DNA from: Rhodospirillales bacterium
GTDB taxonomy: Bacteria; Pseudomonadota; Alphaproteobacteria; Rhodospirillales; JAPHTL01
Length of the DNA: 12,106 nt
Direction of reading: 5' to 3'
Assembly: GCA_026193355.1 (NCBI GenBank)
Contig: JAPHTL010000037.1
Span: 1-12,106 of the forward strand
Positions 6,439-12,106 of this stretch are shown one piece after another. The notes beneath the pieces are model-generated. The model made no database searches and was not told the origin of the DNA. It worked only from the letters and a program-made list of their open reading frames with translations. How positions within the stretch are numbered: position 1 is the first letter of the stretch; the number at the start of each line of letters is the position of its first letter. The position numbers were made by a program, and so were the translations under genes.

Positions 6439-8694
6439 TCAGGCTTCGCCCAGATAGTTGCCGCCCAGCAATACTCTTCCAGAATCGGGAACGACCCTGC
6501 TTGCAGGGAACCTGACTCGAACAGTTGTTCCCTTTCCGGGCTCGCTTTCCATTTCAAGGGAACCACCATGGAGTTCTATGAGGCCCTTGGTAAGCGGCAA
6601 TCCAAGCCCCGTGCCTTCGTAACGACGGGCCAGGCTGCTGTCCACCTGTCCGAACGGACTCATGGCCTTGACCATATCATCGGCGGAAATTCCGATGCCC
6701 GTGTCGGCGACTTGTATAAACAGGCCTTTATGCTCCTCATTTTTCACGGATAGCGTAATCGTTCCACCCGATGGGGTGAACTTCACGGCGTTGGAAAGAA
6801 GATTCAGGATCATTTGCTTGACGCGCCGTTCATCCGCCCGCAATGCCGGGATATTTTCGGGCAGATTATGGACAATGGACAATTTTTCCTTCTCCGCCCT
6901 TCTCCTGATCAGGCGGACGGTCGCATCAATCGTGCTTTGGACATCCATCTCGACCTCCATAAGATCGATACTGCCAGCCTCGATCTTTGAAACATCAAGG
7001 ATATCGTTGATGACGTTCAGAAGGTGATGCGCCGATTCCCCTATGGAATTGAGGTAATCAAGATACCGGTTGTTCCCAACGGGACCGAAAAGCTCCATCG
7101 ACATCGCTTCGGAGAACCCGATCACGGCGTTGAGCGGCGTTCTAACCTCGTGGCTCATGGCGGCAAGGAAATCGGACTTCGCACGGTTGGCCTCATTCGC
7201 CTTGATAACAGCTTCGCGCAGATCAACGTTTATCGTCTGAAGCTCCTTCGCATACTTCTTCAGTTCAGCATCCGCAGTCTTCATATTCGTAATATCGGAG
7301 AAAACGGCGACGTAATATTTGTCGCCCCCCCCGGCATCCCTGACGGAACTGATTTCCAGGTGTTCCGGGTATATTTCTCCGTTCTTCCGCTTGTTCCAGA
7401 CCTCGCCTTCCCAGCTCCCCTCTTCGCGAATCGCGCGCCACATTTCCGCGTAGAATTCCTCGGAATGACGCCCAGATGATAAAAGCGTGGTGCTCTCGCC
7501 AAGAACCTCGCTTTTCAGATATCCCGTTGTCCGGGTGAAGGCGCTGTTGACGTTAAGTATTCGTGAATCCGCGTCAGTAATGGTGATCGCATGCTGGCCG
7601 CTCTCAAACACCGTTGCAGCAAGACGCATGTCTTCTTCGATGCGTTTTCGTTCCGTGATATCGCGGGCCACGACAATGTACATCTGTCGCCCATCCTGGA
7701 TCATTTCACTTAACGTCACTTCAAGCGGAAAGGGTTCACCGGAACGGCGATGACCTGTCACTTCATGGATGGGCGGGGTGCCGTGCCTTGACAGCGTGGC
7801 GCGCTCGAGTATGTCGACTTCCGCCTCATTAGAGGACGTAATCAATGAGTCCAGAAGTTGCCCTCCACCGTCGGCTTCATCAACACCGAACATCGCCGAT
7901 GCGGCCCTGTTGAGCGTCTCGATCTGTCCATCCGCGGTAACGGTAATGATGGCGTCGTTCGCTGAATCGAGCACACCGGAAAGTCTTTTTCTTACCTTTT
8001 CCTGTTCCGCCATTTCGGAACGAATGCGTCCCACCATGGGGCGGAAAACGGCAACGGCTGACAACAGCAAAACAAAAATCGTGAAGACTGCGGTCAACAG
8101 TTGAATGTTGGCCATTCTGGCGACCTTGTCTTCACTGGACTTCTGATAGGCGGAAACCACGGAATCGAGGTTGTGGAGAAACTCCCCCGAAGCGTTATTT
8201 GTTATGGAAATCAGATTTTCATCGGTCCAGTGAAGCGCCTCGTCGTTCAGTGTGGCAAGCCGCCTTGCCTTGGCGATAAAGTCGTCTACCTGAGCGTCAA
8301 CACTGTTCGTTGGACCGAACAGCAACCCTTTGACCGCTTCGGGTACGCTGTCGGGCAAATTTCTTTCTGGATCGCCATGCAGCAAACCTTCGTGATTATC
8401 TTCCATCGCCTCTATGGACCGCAGCAGATTCCTGCGTATTCGGTTCTTGCGGAAAGACCCCGGCGCCTCAATCAGCGTTTCCGCCAAAAGAGCGATCCGT
8501 TGGGAAAGCATTCGTTGGGATCCCGCCACATTGATCACCGCAGCATCGCTGTCAATCGTAGTATGGAGACGATCCTGGATCAGGTATGAGAAAACGGCCA
8601 GACCGGCCAGGACGGCCAAGACGACAACGTACCTGATGGTCATCAACGCAGGCAGGCGCGCCGGCATCATCATGAGAAGGCACCGAAAAAGCAT
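6439..8694 (-). CDS. Membrane sensor histidine kinase: PilJ-type sensor, two PAS domains, HisKA, HATPase
   Basis: The 751-residue protein is a transmembrane histidine kinase of unknown stimulus. TM1 lies at about 20-40 and TM2 at about 198-217. The periplasmic part between them begins VINVAGSQRMLSQRIALLAETL (53-74), the PilJ/NarX-like signature; in NarX and NarQ a related segment senses nitrate and nitrite. PAS 1 covers about 236-350 and PAS 2 about 356-472, followed by a coiled linker. The phosphoacceptor box is FLAAMSHEVRTPLNAVIGFSE with H515; its continuation MELFGPVGNNRYLDYLNSI resembles the PdhS/PleC/DivJ group. The HATPase domain shows NLLSNAVKFTPSGGTI, DTGIGIS and GTGLGLPLTKGL. There is no receiver domain and no response regulator gene nearby, so it is an orphan. 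The start is uncertain: ATG 8692-8694 has no ribosome-binding site; codons 8-10 or 18 are alternatives. Confidence 0.9.
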   Translation of the reverse strand: MLFRCLLMMMPARLPALMTIRYVVVLAVLAGLAVFSYLIQDRLHTTIDSDAAVINVAGSQRMLSQRIALLAETLIEAPGSFRKNRIRRNLLRSIEAMEDNHEGLLHGDPERNLPDSVPEAVKGLLFGPTNSVDAQVDDFIAKARRLATLNDEALHWTDENLISITNNASGEFLHNLDSVVSAYQKSSEDKVARMANIQLLTAVFTIFVLLLSAVAVFRPMVGRIRSEMAEQEKVRKRLSGVLDSANDAIITVTADGQIETLNRAASAMFGVDEADGGGQLLDSLITSSNEAEVDILERATLSRHGTPPIHEVTGHRRSGEPFPLEVTLSEMIQDGRQMYIVVARDITERKRIEEDMRLAATVFESGQHAITITDADSRILNVNSAFTRTTGYLKSEVLGESTTLLSSGRHSEEFYAEMWRAIREEGSWEGEVWNKRKNGEIYPEHLEISSVRDAGGGDKYYVAVFSDITNMKTADAELKKYAKELQTINVDLREAVIKANEANRAKSDFLAAMSHEVRTPLNAVIGFSEAMSMELFGPVGNNRYLDYLNSIGESAHHLLNVINDILDVSKIEAGSIDLMEVEMDVQSTIDATVRLIRRRAEKEKLSIVHNLPENIPALRADERRVKQMILNLLSNAVKFTPSGGTITLSVKNEEHKGLFIQVADTGIGISADDMVKAMSPFGQVDSSLARRYEGTGLGLPLTKGLIELHGGSLEMESEPGKGTTVRVRFPASRVVPDSGRVLLGGNYLGEA

Positions 8695-8877
8695 GTCGGA
8701 CGCAACGAACGTCCGGCAAAATCATCACTGAAGTTCTCCGTACAGAAGTCTAACACGACCTACAGCGCAAATACCCGCCCCCCCCTGGACAGTGCCTGTC
8801 GACCCCACGGGCCGCGTGAATGGAAAACACGCAAAACACAACCTCTAATGCACAGATGACCCTGAAAATAAAACTTC

Positions 8878-8894
8878 TGGGCAACATTTGCCCA
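8878..8894. repeat. Perfect 7-bp inverted repeat, 3-base spacer (operator-like)
   Basis: TGGGCAA (8878-8884) and TTGCCCA (8888-8894) are exact complements around CAT. A second, wider pair TTCTGG (8875-8880) and CCAGAA (8898-8903) overlaps it. The tight 17-bp dyad looks like a dimeric regulator site or a small RNA hairpin. I do not recognise it as a known consensus. Confidence 0.45.
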
Positions 8895-8955
8895 AGACCA
8901 GAAAGAGTATTAATCTTAAAATTGCGTTTCTTAAAGTTACATTAACACAACAAGC

Positions 8956-8986
8956 AAAGAAAACGACAAGAGAATGTCGTTTCTTT
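8956..8986. repeat. Long hairpin with A-rich left and T-rich right flank (terminator-like)
   Basis: AAACGACA (8961-8968) and TGTCGTTT (8975-8982) pair perfectly around AGAGAA. Allowing one bulged A, the stem extends by AAAG/CTTT to 12 bp (8956-8986). The A-rich/T-rich flanks make it resemble a bidirectional intrinsic terminator. No annotated gene ends here, because both neighbours point away from it, so it would need to end an unannotated short transcript. Confidence 0.45.
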
Positions 8987-9150
8987 CAAACGCCAAGCAA
9001 AAAAGAACGCCATCATCACAGCACATACAAATGGTTGTTTTCAGCAAACGTCAACCGAGCCTTTCCCATCACCGCAAGACGGCTTGTAATCCTACTCTCG
9101 ATCTATAGATTCATACGCCTGAGCGGTGAATTATTGATCGGAACACAATC

Positions 9151-9615
9151 GTGCAGTTTTCCTCACTCATGTCTATCCTCCACGCCATTTCCGCCATCAT
9201 CTGGGTTGGCGGCATGTTTTTCGCGCACATGGTCCTGCGGCCCTCCATCAACCACATTGATCCACCACAGAGGCTGAAAATGTGGGCAGAGGTTTTCAGG
9301 CGTTTTTTCGCCTGGGTGTGGCTTTCCCTCGTTGTTCTCCTTGTTACCGGATATGCATCCATCTTCGTGGATTACGGCGGCTTCATGAGCGCCTCGATCC
9401 ATATCCACCTGATGCAGGGAACGGGACTGGTGATGGTGGCGCTGTTCGTTTTCATGTTCACCATTCCCTACGCGAAATTCCGCCGCGCCATCGCTGCGAA
9501 GGACTGGCCGCAGGCGGCAGGTCATCAGGCCATCATCCGGCGGGTCGTACTGACCAACCTGATCCTTGGACTGATCACCTCAATGCTCGGTGCGTCCGGT
9601 CGTTTCTGGGCTTGA
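9151..9615 (+). CDS. Small CopD/HemJ-like four-helix membrane protein
   Basis: The 154-residue product is an inner-membrane protein with four predicted helices at about 5-27, 53-73, 86-106 and 130-148. The first helix, LHAISAIIWVGGMFFAHMVLRP, is typical of the CopD family (copper-resistance D domain) and is also reminiscent of HemJ. Histidines at 11, 26, 84 and 86 are placed in or near helices and could bind heme or metal; this is inference. CopD proteins are linked to copper uptake, but many small single-domain members have no tested function, and no copA or copC partner is nearby. The start is GTG at 9151 with GGAA 7 bases upstream. ATG at 9169 is an alternative, but nothing like a ribosome-binding site precedes it. 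The gene converges on the hydrolase-OsmC gene, with 6 bp between stops. Confidence 0.8.
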   Translation: MQFSSLMSILHAISAIIWVGGMFFAHMVLRPSINHIDPPQRLKMWAEVFRRFFAWVWLSLVVLLVTGYASIFVDYGGFMSASIHIHLMQGTGLVMVALFVFMFTIPYAKFRRAIAAKDWPQAAGHQAIIRRVVLTNLILGLITSMLGASGRFWA

Positions 9616-9621
9616 TCCCTT

Positions 9622-10860
9622 CTATTCCGACAGCTTTGTTTCAATGCTTACTTCGGAATGAAGGGTTCTATGCACGGGGCATCTGTCGGCAATTTCCAGC
9701 AAACGGCTCCTCTGCGCCTCCGTAAGGAGGCCTTCGATCCTGATTTCCCTTTCGATCCGGTCCACTTTGCCCGTTTTTGTTTCGCAAGCCGCGCAATCCT
9801 CCGCATGGACCTTGCTGTGCCGCAAGGTAACCGAGGTTCGCTCCAGCGGTAGTTGCTTGTGTTCGGCATACATACGTATGGTCATTGCCGTGCATGCTCC
9901 CAACGCCGTCAACAGATAATCGTAGGGCGAGGGGCCGGTATCCGTCCCCCCGTGGCTTTCAGGCTCATCGGCAAGAAGGGTATGCCGCCCACCGATGGAG
10001 ACAAGGTTGGCGAACATCCCCTTCCCCGTCTCGATAACACTGACGTCTCCGGGAGCGGTTGACGCAAGTTCGCTATCGACGCCCTCAGCTGTTTGCGCAA
10101 TGTACCTTGATGAAAGCGCCGCTATGGCCCCCGCGACGTAATCGGCATCTTCCCCTTGGTGAAGCATATGATCCGCGCCGTCGAGCGAGACAAAGCTCTT
10201 GGGGTGTTTTGCAGAAAGAAAAATCCGCGACGCTTCGTCAATACTGACGATTTCGTCCCTTGGCGCGTGAAATACGATCAGCGCCTTGCGCAGGTTTCTG
10301 ATCGCTTCCGCCATCGAATGTTCGGCGATGTCTTCAAGGAATTGCTTCTGGATACGGAATGTCCGCCCGCCAAGGGTCACATCGGCCGCGCCGTGTTGTT
10401 CGATCGCTTCAAGCGAGCAACCGAACCGTTCGGCAACATGCGCAGGGCTCGACGGCGCATTGACGGTCGCAACGACCCTTGCGCCGGGAATGCGCCCCGC
10501 AGCCACCAGAACGGCGGCGCCGCCCAGACTGTGCCCGACAAGGACATCCGGGGCTTGATGATGCGCCTTCAGATAGTCCGCCGCTGCGACAAGGTCATCG
10601 ACATTGGATGAAAAATTTGTGTTCGAAAAGTCGCCATCGCTGCTGCCAAGGCCGGTAAAATCAAAACGAAGAACGGCAAATCCACGGCTCGTCAGACCCG
10701 CCGCGATCCTCGATGCGGCCAGCACATCCTTGGAACAGGTGAAACAGTGGGCGAACAGGACCCAACCAAGTGGTTTACCGGAAGGTAAATCAAGGCGCGC
10801 CGCCAGATCATCGCCCTGCGATCCCGGGAATGTTATTTTCTTGCTGTTCTTCGCGGCCAT
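9622..10860 (-). CDS. Bifunctional alpha/beta hydrolase / OsmC family protein
   Basis: The 412-residue protein fuses two enzymes. Residues 1 to about 255 are an alpha/beta hydrolase, with AHCFTCSKD (37-45), LRFDFTGLGSSDG (64-76), the nucleophile elbow VGHSLGGAA (108-116, S111), and likely acid and base in HAPRDEIVS (D202) and DGADHMLHQ (H231). Residues from about 265 to 412 are an OsmC/Ohr-like domain, with DEPESHGGTDTGPSPYDYLLTALGAC (298-323), of which C323 is the peroxidatic-type Cys, and a second Cys in DRCPVHRTL (C394). OsmC proteins reduce organic peroxides with thiols; the substrate of the fused hydrolase is unknown. The fusion is a recurrent family in Proteobacteria. Extra cysteines C356 and C359 (DCAAC) lie between the two OsmC cysteines. 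The start is ATG at 10858-10860; its ribosome-binding site is weak. Confidence 0.92.
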   Translation of the reverse strand: MAAKNSKKITFPGSQGDDLAARLDLPSGKPLGWVLFAHCFTCSKDVLAASRIAAGLTSRGFAVLRFDFTGLGSSDGDFSNTNFSSNVDDLVAAADYLKAHHQAPDVLVGHSLGGAAVLVAAGRIPGARVVATVNAPSSPAHVAERFGCSLEAIEQHGAADVTLGGRTFRIQKQFLEDIAEHSMAEAIRNLRKALIVFHAPRDEIVSIDEASRIFLSAKHPKSFVSLDGADHMLHQGEDADYVAGAIAALSSRYIAQTAEGVDSELASTAPGDVSVIETGKGMFANLVSIGGRHTLLADEPESHGGTDTGPSPYDYLLTALGACTAMTIRMYAEHKQLPLERTSVTLRHSKVHAEDCAACETKTGKVDRIEREIRIEGLLTEAQRSRLLEIADRCPVHRTLHSEVSIETKLSE

Positions 10861-10982
10861 TTACCAACACCGTTTCATCGTTTCAAACCGAATGGGTTAT
10901 CCTACGTGATGAAGCGCTGGCTTGCCGCTTCAAACTTTCTTGATCGCCCCTGCCACCCGACCTTTTCAGTGGAGAGCCCGCC
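10861..10982. promoter_or_regulatory. Divergent spacer between the hydrolase-OsmC and Nudix genes
   Basis: This 122-bp spacer should carry both promoters. I see near-direct repeats CGTTTCAAAC and CGCTTCAAAC about 50 bp apart, but no clear -35/-10 pair on either strand. The ribosome-binding site GGAGAG (10971-10976) lies 6 bases before the GTG at 10983 and decides the Nudix start. Confidence 0.3.
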
Positions 10983-11603
10983 GTGGACGCCAACGACGTA
11001 GAAATTACTGAAACGAAACGTGGATATGACGGTTTCTTTGGATTGGACCGTTATGTGCTTCGCCATCGATTGTACGAAGGTGGGTGGAGCAAGCCGATGA
11101 GCCGCGAAGTCCTGGAGCGGGGGCACGCCGTTGCCGTGGTTCTTTTCGACCCCGATCTGGATTCCTTTGTCCTCATCGAACAATTCAGAATCGGCGCTTA
11201 TGCAGCCGGATGGAATCCCTGGCTGATCGAAATCGTTGCCGGGATTATCGATAAGGGCGAATCCCCCGAAGCTGTTGCACTGCGTGAGTCGCTGGAGGAA
11301 ACCGGATGTGAAGCCCTTGACCCGGTTTTTCTCTGCCGCTTTCTCGCTTCATCTGGATGCACGTCGGAAACCGTCGAAGTTTTCGCCGCCCGTGTCGATG
11401 CGTCAAACGCAGGAGGCATTCACGGCCTTGACCACGAAGACGAAGACATCAGGGTTCTTGTTGTCCCTTCGGATGAGGTATGGGAATGGCTGGATTCCAA
11501 CAAAATAAACAATTCCGCCGCGATCATCGGGCTCGAAAAATTCCGTGCCCGTCAGCAGGAACTCATCACATTCTGGGGACGCGCTCCTTCTGAAAACGGA
11601 TAA
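10983..11603 (+). CDS. Nudix hydrolase, ADP-ribose pyrophosphatase type
   Basis: The 206-residue product resembles NudF-type ADP-ribose pyrophosphatases, cytoplasmic enzymes that split ADP-ribose into AMP and ribose 5-phosphate. The Nudix box is GIIDKGESPEAVALRESLEETGC (87-109) and contains every invariant residue (G87, E93, R101, E102, E105, E106, G108); the usual hydrophobic position after RE is Ser here. Before it, VVLFDPDLDSFVLIEQFRIG and WLIEIVAG match the NudF N-terminal part. After it, LASSGCTSETVEVFAA takes the place of the family's SPGG-T-E loop, and HEDEDIRV supplies the late acidic residues. Length matches E. coli NudF (about 209). The start is GTG at 10983, fixed by GGAGAG at 10971-10976. 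The exact substrate is inferred; GDP-mannose or another nucleotide sugar is possible. ADP-ribose clearance would fit loosely with NAD repair by nnr, but the genes are not linked. Confidence 0.9.
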   Translation: MDANDVEITETKRGYDGFFGLDRYVLRHRLYEGGWSKPMSREVLERGHAVAVVLFDPDLDSFVLIEQFRIGAYAAGWNPWLIEIVAGIIDKGESPEAVALRESLEETGCEALDPVFLCRFLASSGCTSETVEVFAARVDASNAGGIHGLDHEDEDIRVLVVPSDEVWEWLDSNKINNSAAIIGLEKFRARQQELITFWGRAPSENG

Positions 11604-11655
11604 CCCCTTGATCTGCCGTATTCGCTGCGCCTATTTTTCATAAGAACTAGATACA

Positions 11656-11669
11656 TTAAATATATTTAA
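11656..11669. promoter_or_regulatory. Perfect 14-bp AT palindrome upstream of the cysteine synthase gene (candidate operator)
   Basis: TTAAATATATTTAA is a perfect palindrome ending 21 bp before the start codon, inside an AT-rich stretch (11633-11680) that contrasts with the surrounding coding GC. TATATT within it could also serve as a -10 box, so a bound regulator would block transcription. I do not recognise a named consensus; an Rrf2-family regulator (CymR/IscR/RirA-like) is a guess. A purely AT palindrome can arise by chance. Confidence 0.4.
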
Positions 11670-11690
11670 CATTTTTTACAGGTTAATAGC

Positions 11691-12106
11691 ATGAACATTC
11701 GCGACGGCTTCATCGGGACGATCGGAAACACGCCGCTGATCAGGCTCAGAAAACTGTCCGAGGAAACCGGATGCGACATCCTCGGCAAGGCGGAATTCCT
11801 CAACCCCGGCGGGTCTGTGAAGGATCGTGCGGCGCTTGCCATCATCCGCGATGCCGAGGATAAGGGGGGGCTCAGGCCGGGTGGCGTCATTGTCGAAGGA
11901 ACCGCCGGAAATACAGGGATCGGGCTGGCATTGGTCGGCAATGCGTTGGGATACCGCACGGTGATCGTCATGCCCGAAACCCAAAGTCAGGAAAAGAAAG
12001 ACATGATCCGCCTGTGTGGCGCCGATCTGCATCTGGTCCCCGCCGTTCCCTACAAGAATCCCGAAAATTACGTCCACGTATCGGAGCGCATTGCGAAGGA
12101 CCTGGC
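11691..12106 (+). CDS. cysK: Cysteine synthase (O-acetylserine sulfhydrylase), N-terminal part (cut by window edge)
   Basis: The first 138 codons are visible; the gene runs off the right edge. The product is a PLP-dependent enzyme making cysteine from O-acetylserine and sulfide. IGNTPLIRL (11-19) and LNPGGSVKDRAA (37-48) contain the PLP lysine K44. EGTAGNTGIGLALVG is the phosphate-binding and substrate loop, and MPETQSQEKKDMIRLCGADL follows. The combination EGTAGNTGIG with TQSQEKK differs from E. coli CysK (EPTSGNTGI) and fits a separate subgroup common in Alphaproteobacteria and related to mitochondrial and fungal cysteine synthases. A cystathionine beta-synthase-like reaction therefore cannot be ruled out. 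The start is ATG at 11691, with AGG at 11680-11682 as a weak ribosome-binding site. An in-frame TAA lies upstream within the palindromic region. The 87-bp gap after the Nudix gene and the palindrome suggest its own promoter. Confidence 0.92.
   Translation, partial: MNIRDGFIGTIGNTPLIRLRKLSEETGCDILGKAEFLNPGGSVKDRAALAIIRDAEDKGGLRPGGVIVEGTAGNTGIGLALVGNALGYRTVIVMPETQSQEKKDMIRLCGADLHLVPAVPYKNPENYVHVSERIAKDL

Larger units (their letters stand above)
8695..9150. other. 456-bp AT-rich divergent intergenic region with several inverted repeats
   Basis: No convincing protein gene lies here. It separates the divergent kinase and CopD-like genes and must hold their promoters. Seen directly: CGGACG/CGTCCG (8697-8715) just before the kinase ATG; GACAG-TGC-CTGTC (8788-8800); TGGGCAA-CAT-TTGCCCA (8878-8894); direct repeat TCTTAAA at 8914 and 8929, 15 bp apart; AAACGACA-AGAGAA-TGTCGTTT (8961-8982); and the palindrome ATCTATAGAT (9101-9110). 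TATAGA (9104-9109) could be a -10 for the CopD-like gene, with a weak GGCTTG 17 bp upstream. The stretch 8860-9050 is clearly more AT-rich than its neighbours. A small RNA or a regulator-binding region are both possible; neither is shown. Confidence 0.5.

Noticed and set aside
8101..8589. 162-codon plus-strand open frame opposite the kinase sensor domain
   Set aside because: It is antisense to a well-supported PilJ-type sensor region and has no motif of its own.
8778..8785. Eight-C run as a regulatory slippage tract
   Set aside because: It lies in a non-coding spacer away from any start codon or promoter I can place; a homopolymer alone is not evidence of phase variation.
8888..9277. 129-codon plus-strand open frame in the kinase/CopD-like spacer
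   Set aside because: It runs out of frame into the CopD-like gene, has low-complexity Lys/Arg composition at its start and no family similarity; the AT-rich spacer explains it.
1..12106. CRISPR array, transposase, integrase, prophage or defence genes
   Set aside because: I looked for spaced direct repeats, terminal inverted repeats with transposase motifs, and nuclease or toxin motifs, and saw none. The tRNA gene shows no duplicated 3' end nearby that would mark an attachment site.

Overview
The window looks like a piece of an alphaproteobacterial chromosome, probably close to the Rhodospirillales. This is inferred from the moderately GC-rich coding sequence, the trigger factor-clpP order with a tRNA-Leu just upstream, a Mlycd-type malonyl-CoA decarboxylase, an alpha/beta-hydrolase-OsmC fusion protein, and a histidine kinase whose phosphoacceptor region resembles the PdhS/PleC/DivJ group. 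It reads as housekeeping and metabolic chromosome. I see no phage genes, transposase, CRISPR array, toxin-antitoxin pair or other defence system.

Layout. Positions 1-1848, minus strand: tRNA-Leu(UAG) with a good sigma70-type promoter, then tig (trigger factor), then the first 42 codons of clpP. This is the protein-folding and proteolysis block, which usually continues into clpX and lon. Positions 1849-2210 hold no intact gene. They hold a short plus-strand remnant of a methyl-accepting chemotaxis protein (MCP), 43 residues of the conserved signalling tip, preceded by a 10-bp tandem duplication and followed by a terminator-like hairpin and T-run. Positions 2211-5110, minus strand: nnr (NAD(P)HX epimerase/dehydratase) followed by malonyl-CoA decarboxylase. 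The two overlap by the four bases GTGA, so translation is probably coupled. Positions 5178-6431, plus strand: dadA (D-amino acid dehydrogenase), divergent from nnr. Positions 6439-8694, minus strand: an orphan membrane histidine kinase (PilJ-type sensor, two PAS domains, HisKA, HATPase), convergent with dadA.

Positions 8695-9150 are an AT-rich 456-bp divergent intergenic region with several inverted repeats. It is the main unexplained non-coding stretch. Positions 9151-9615, plus strand: a small four-helix CopD/HemJ-like membrane protein. Positions 9622-10860, minus strand: a bifunctional alpha/beta hydrolase-OsmC protein. Positions 10983-11603, plus strand: an ADP-ribose-pyrophosphatase-type Nudix hydrolase. 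Positions 11691 to the right edge, plus strand: the start of a cysteine synthase, preceded by an AT-rich perfect 14-bp palindrome that may be an operator.

Functionally the genes are loosely grouped: protein quality control (tig, clpP), cofactor repair and acyl-CoA metabolism (nnr, malonyl-CoA decarboxylase), amino-acid oxidation (dadA), nucleotide-sugar clearance (Nudix), and sulfur or peroxide metabolism (cysteine synthase, OsmC). I did not find a convincing new multi-gene system. The best leads are the MCP remnant, the structured 456-bp intergenic region, the kinase architecture and the palindrome before the cysteine synthase gene.
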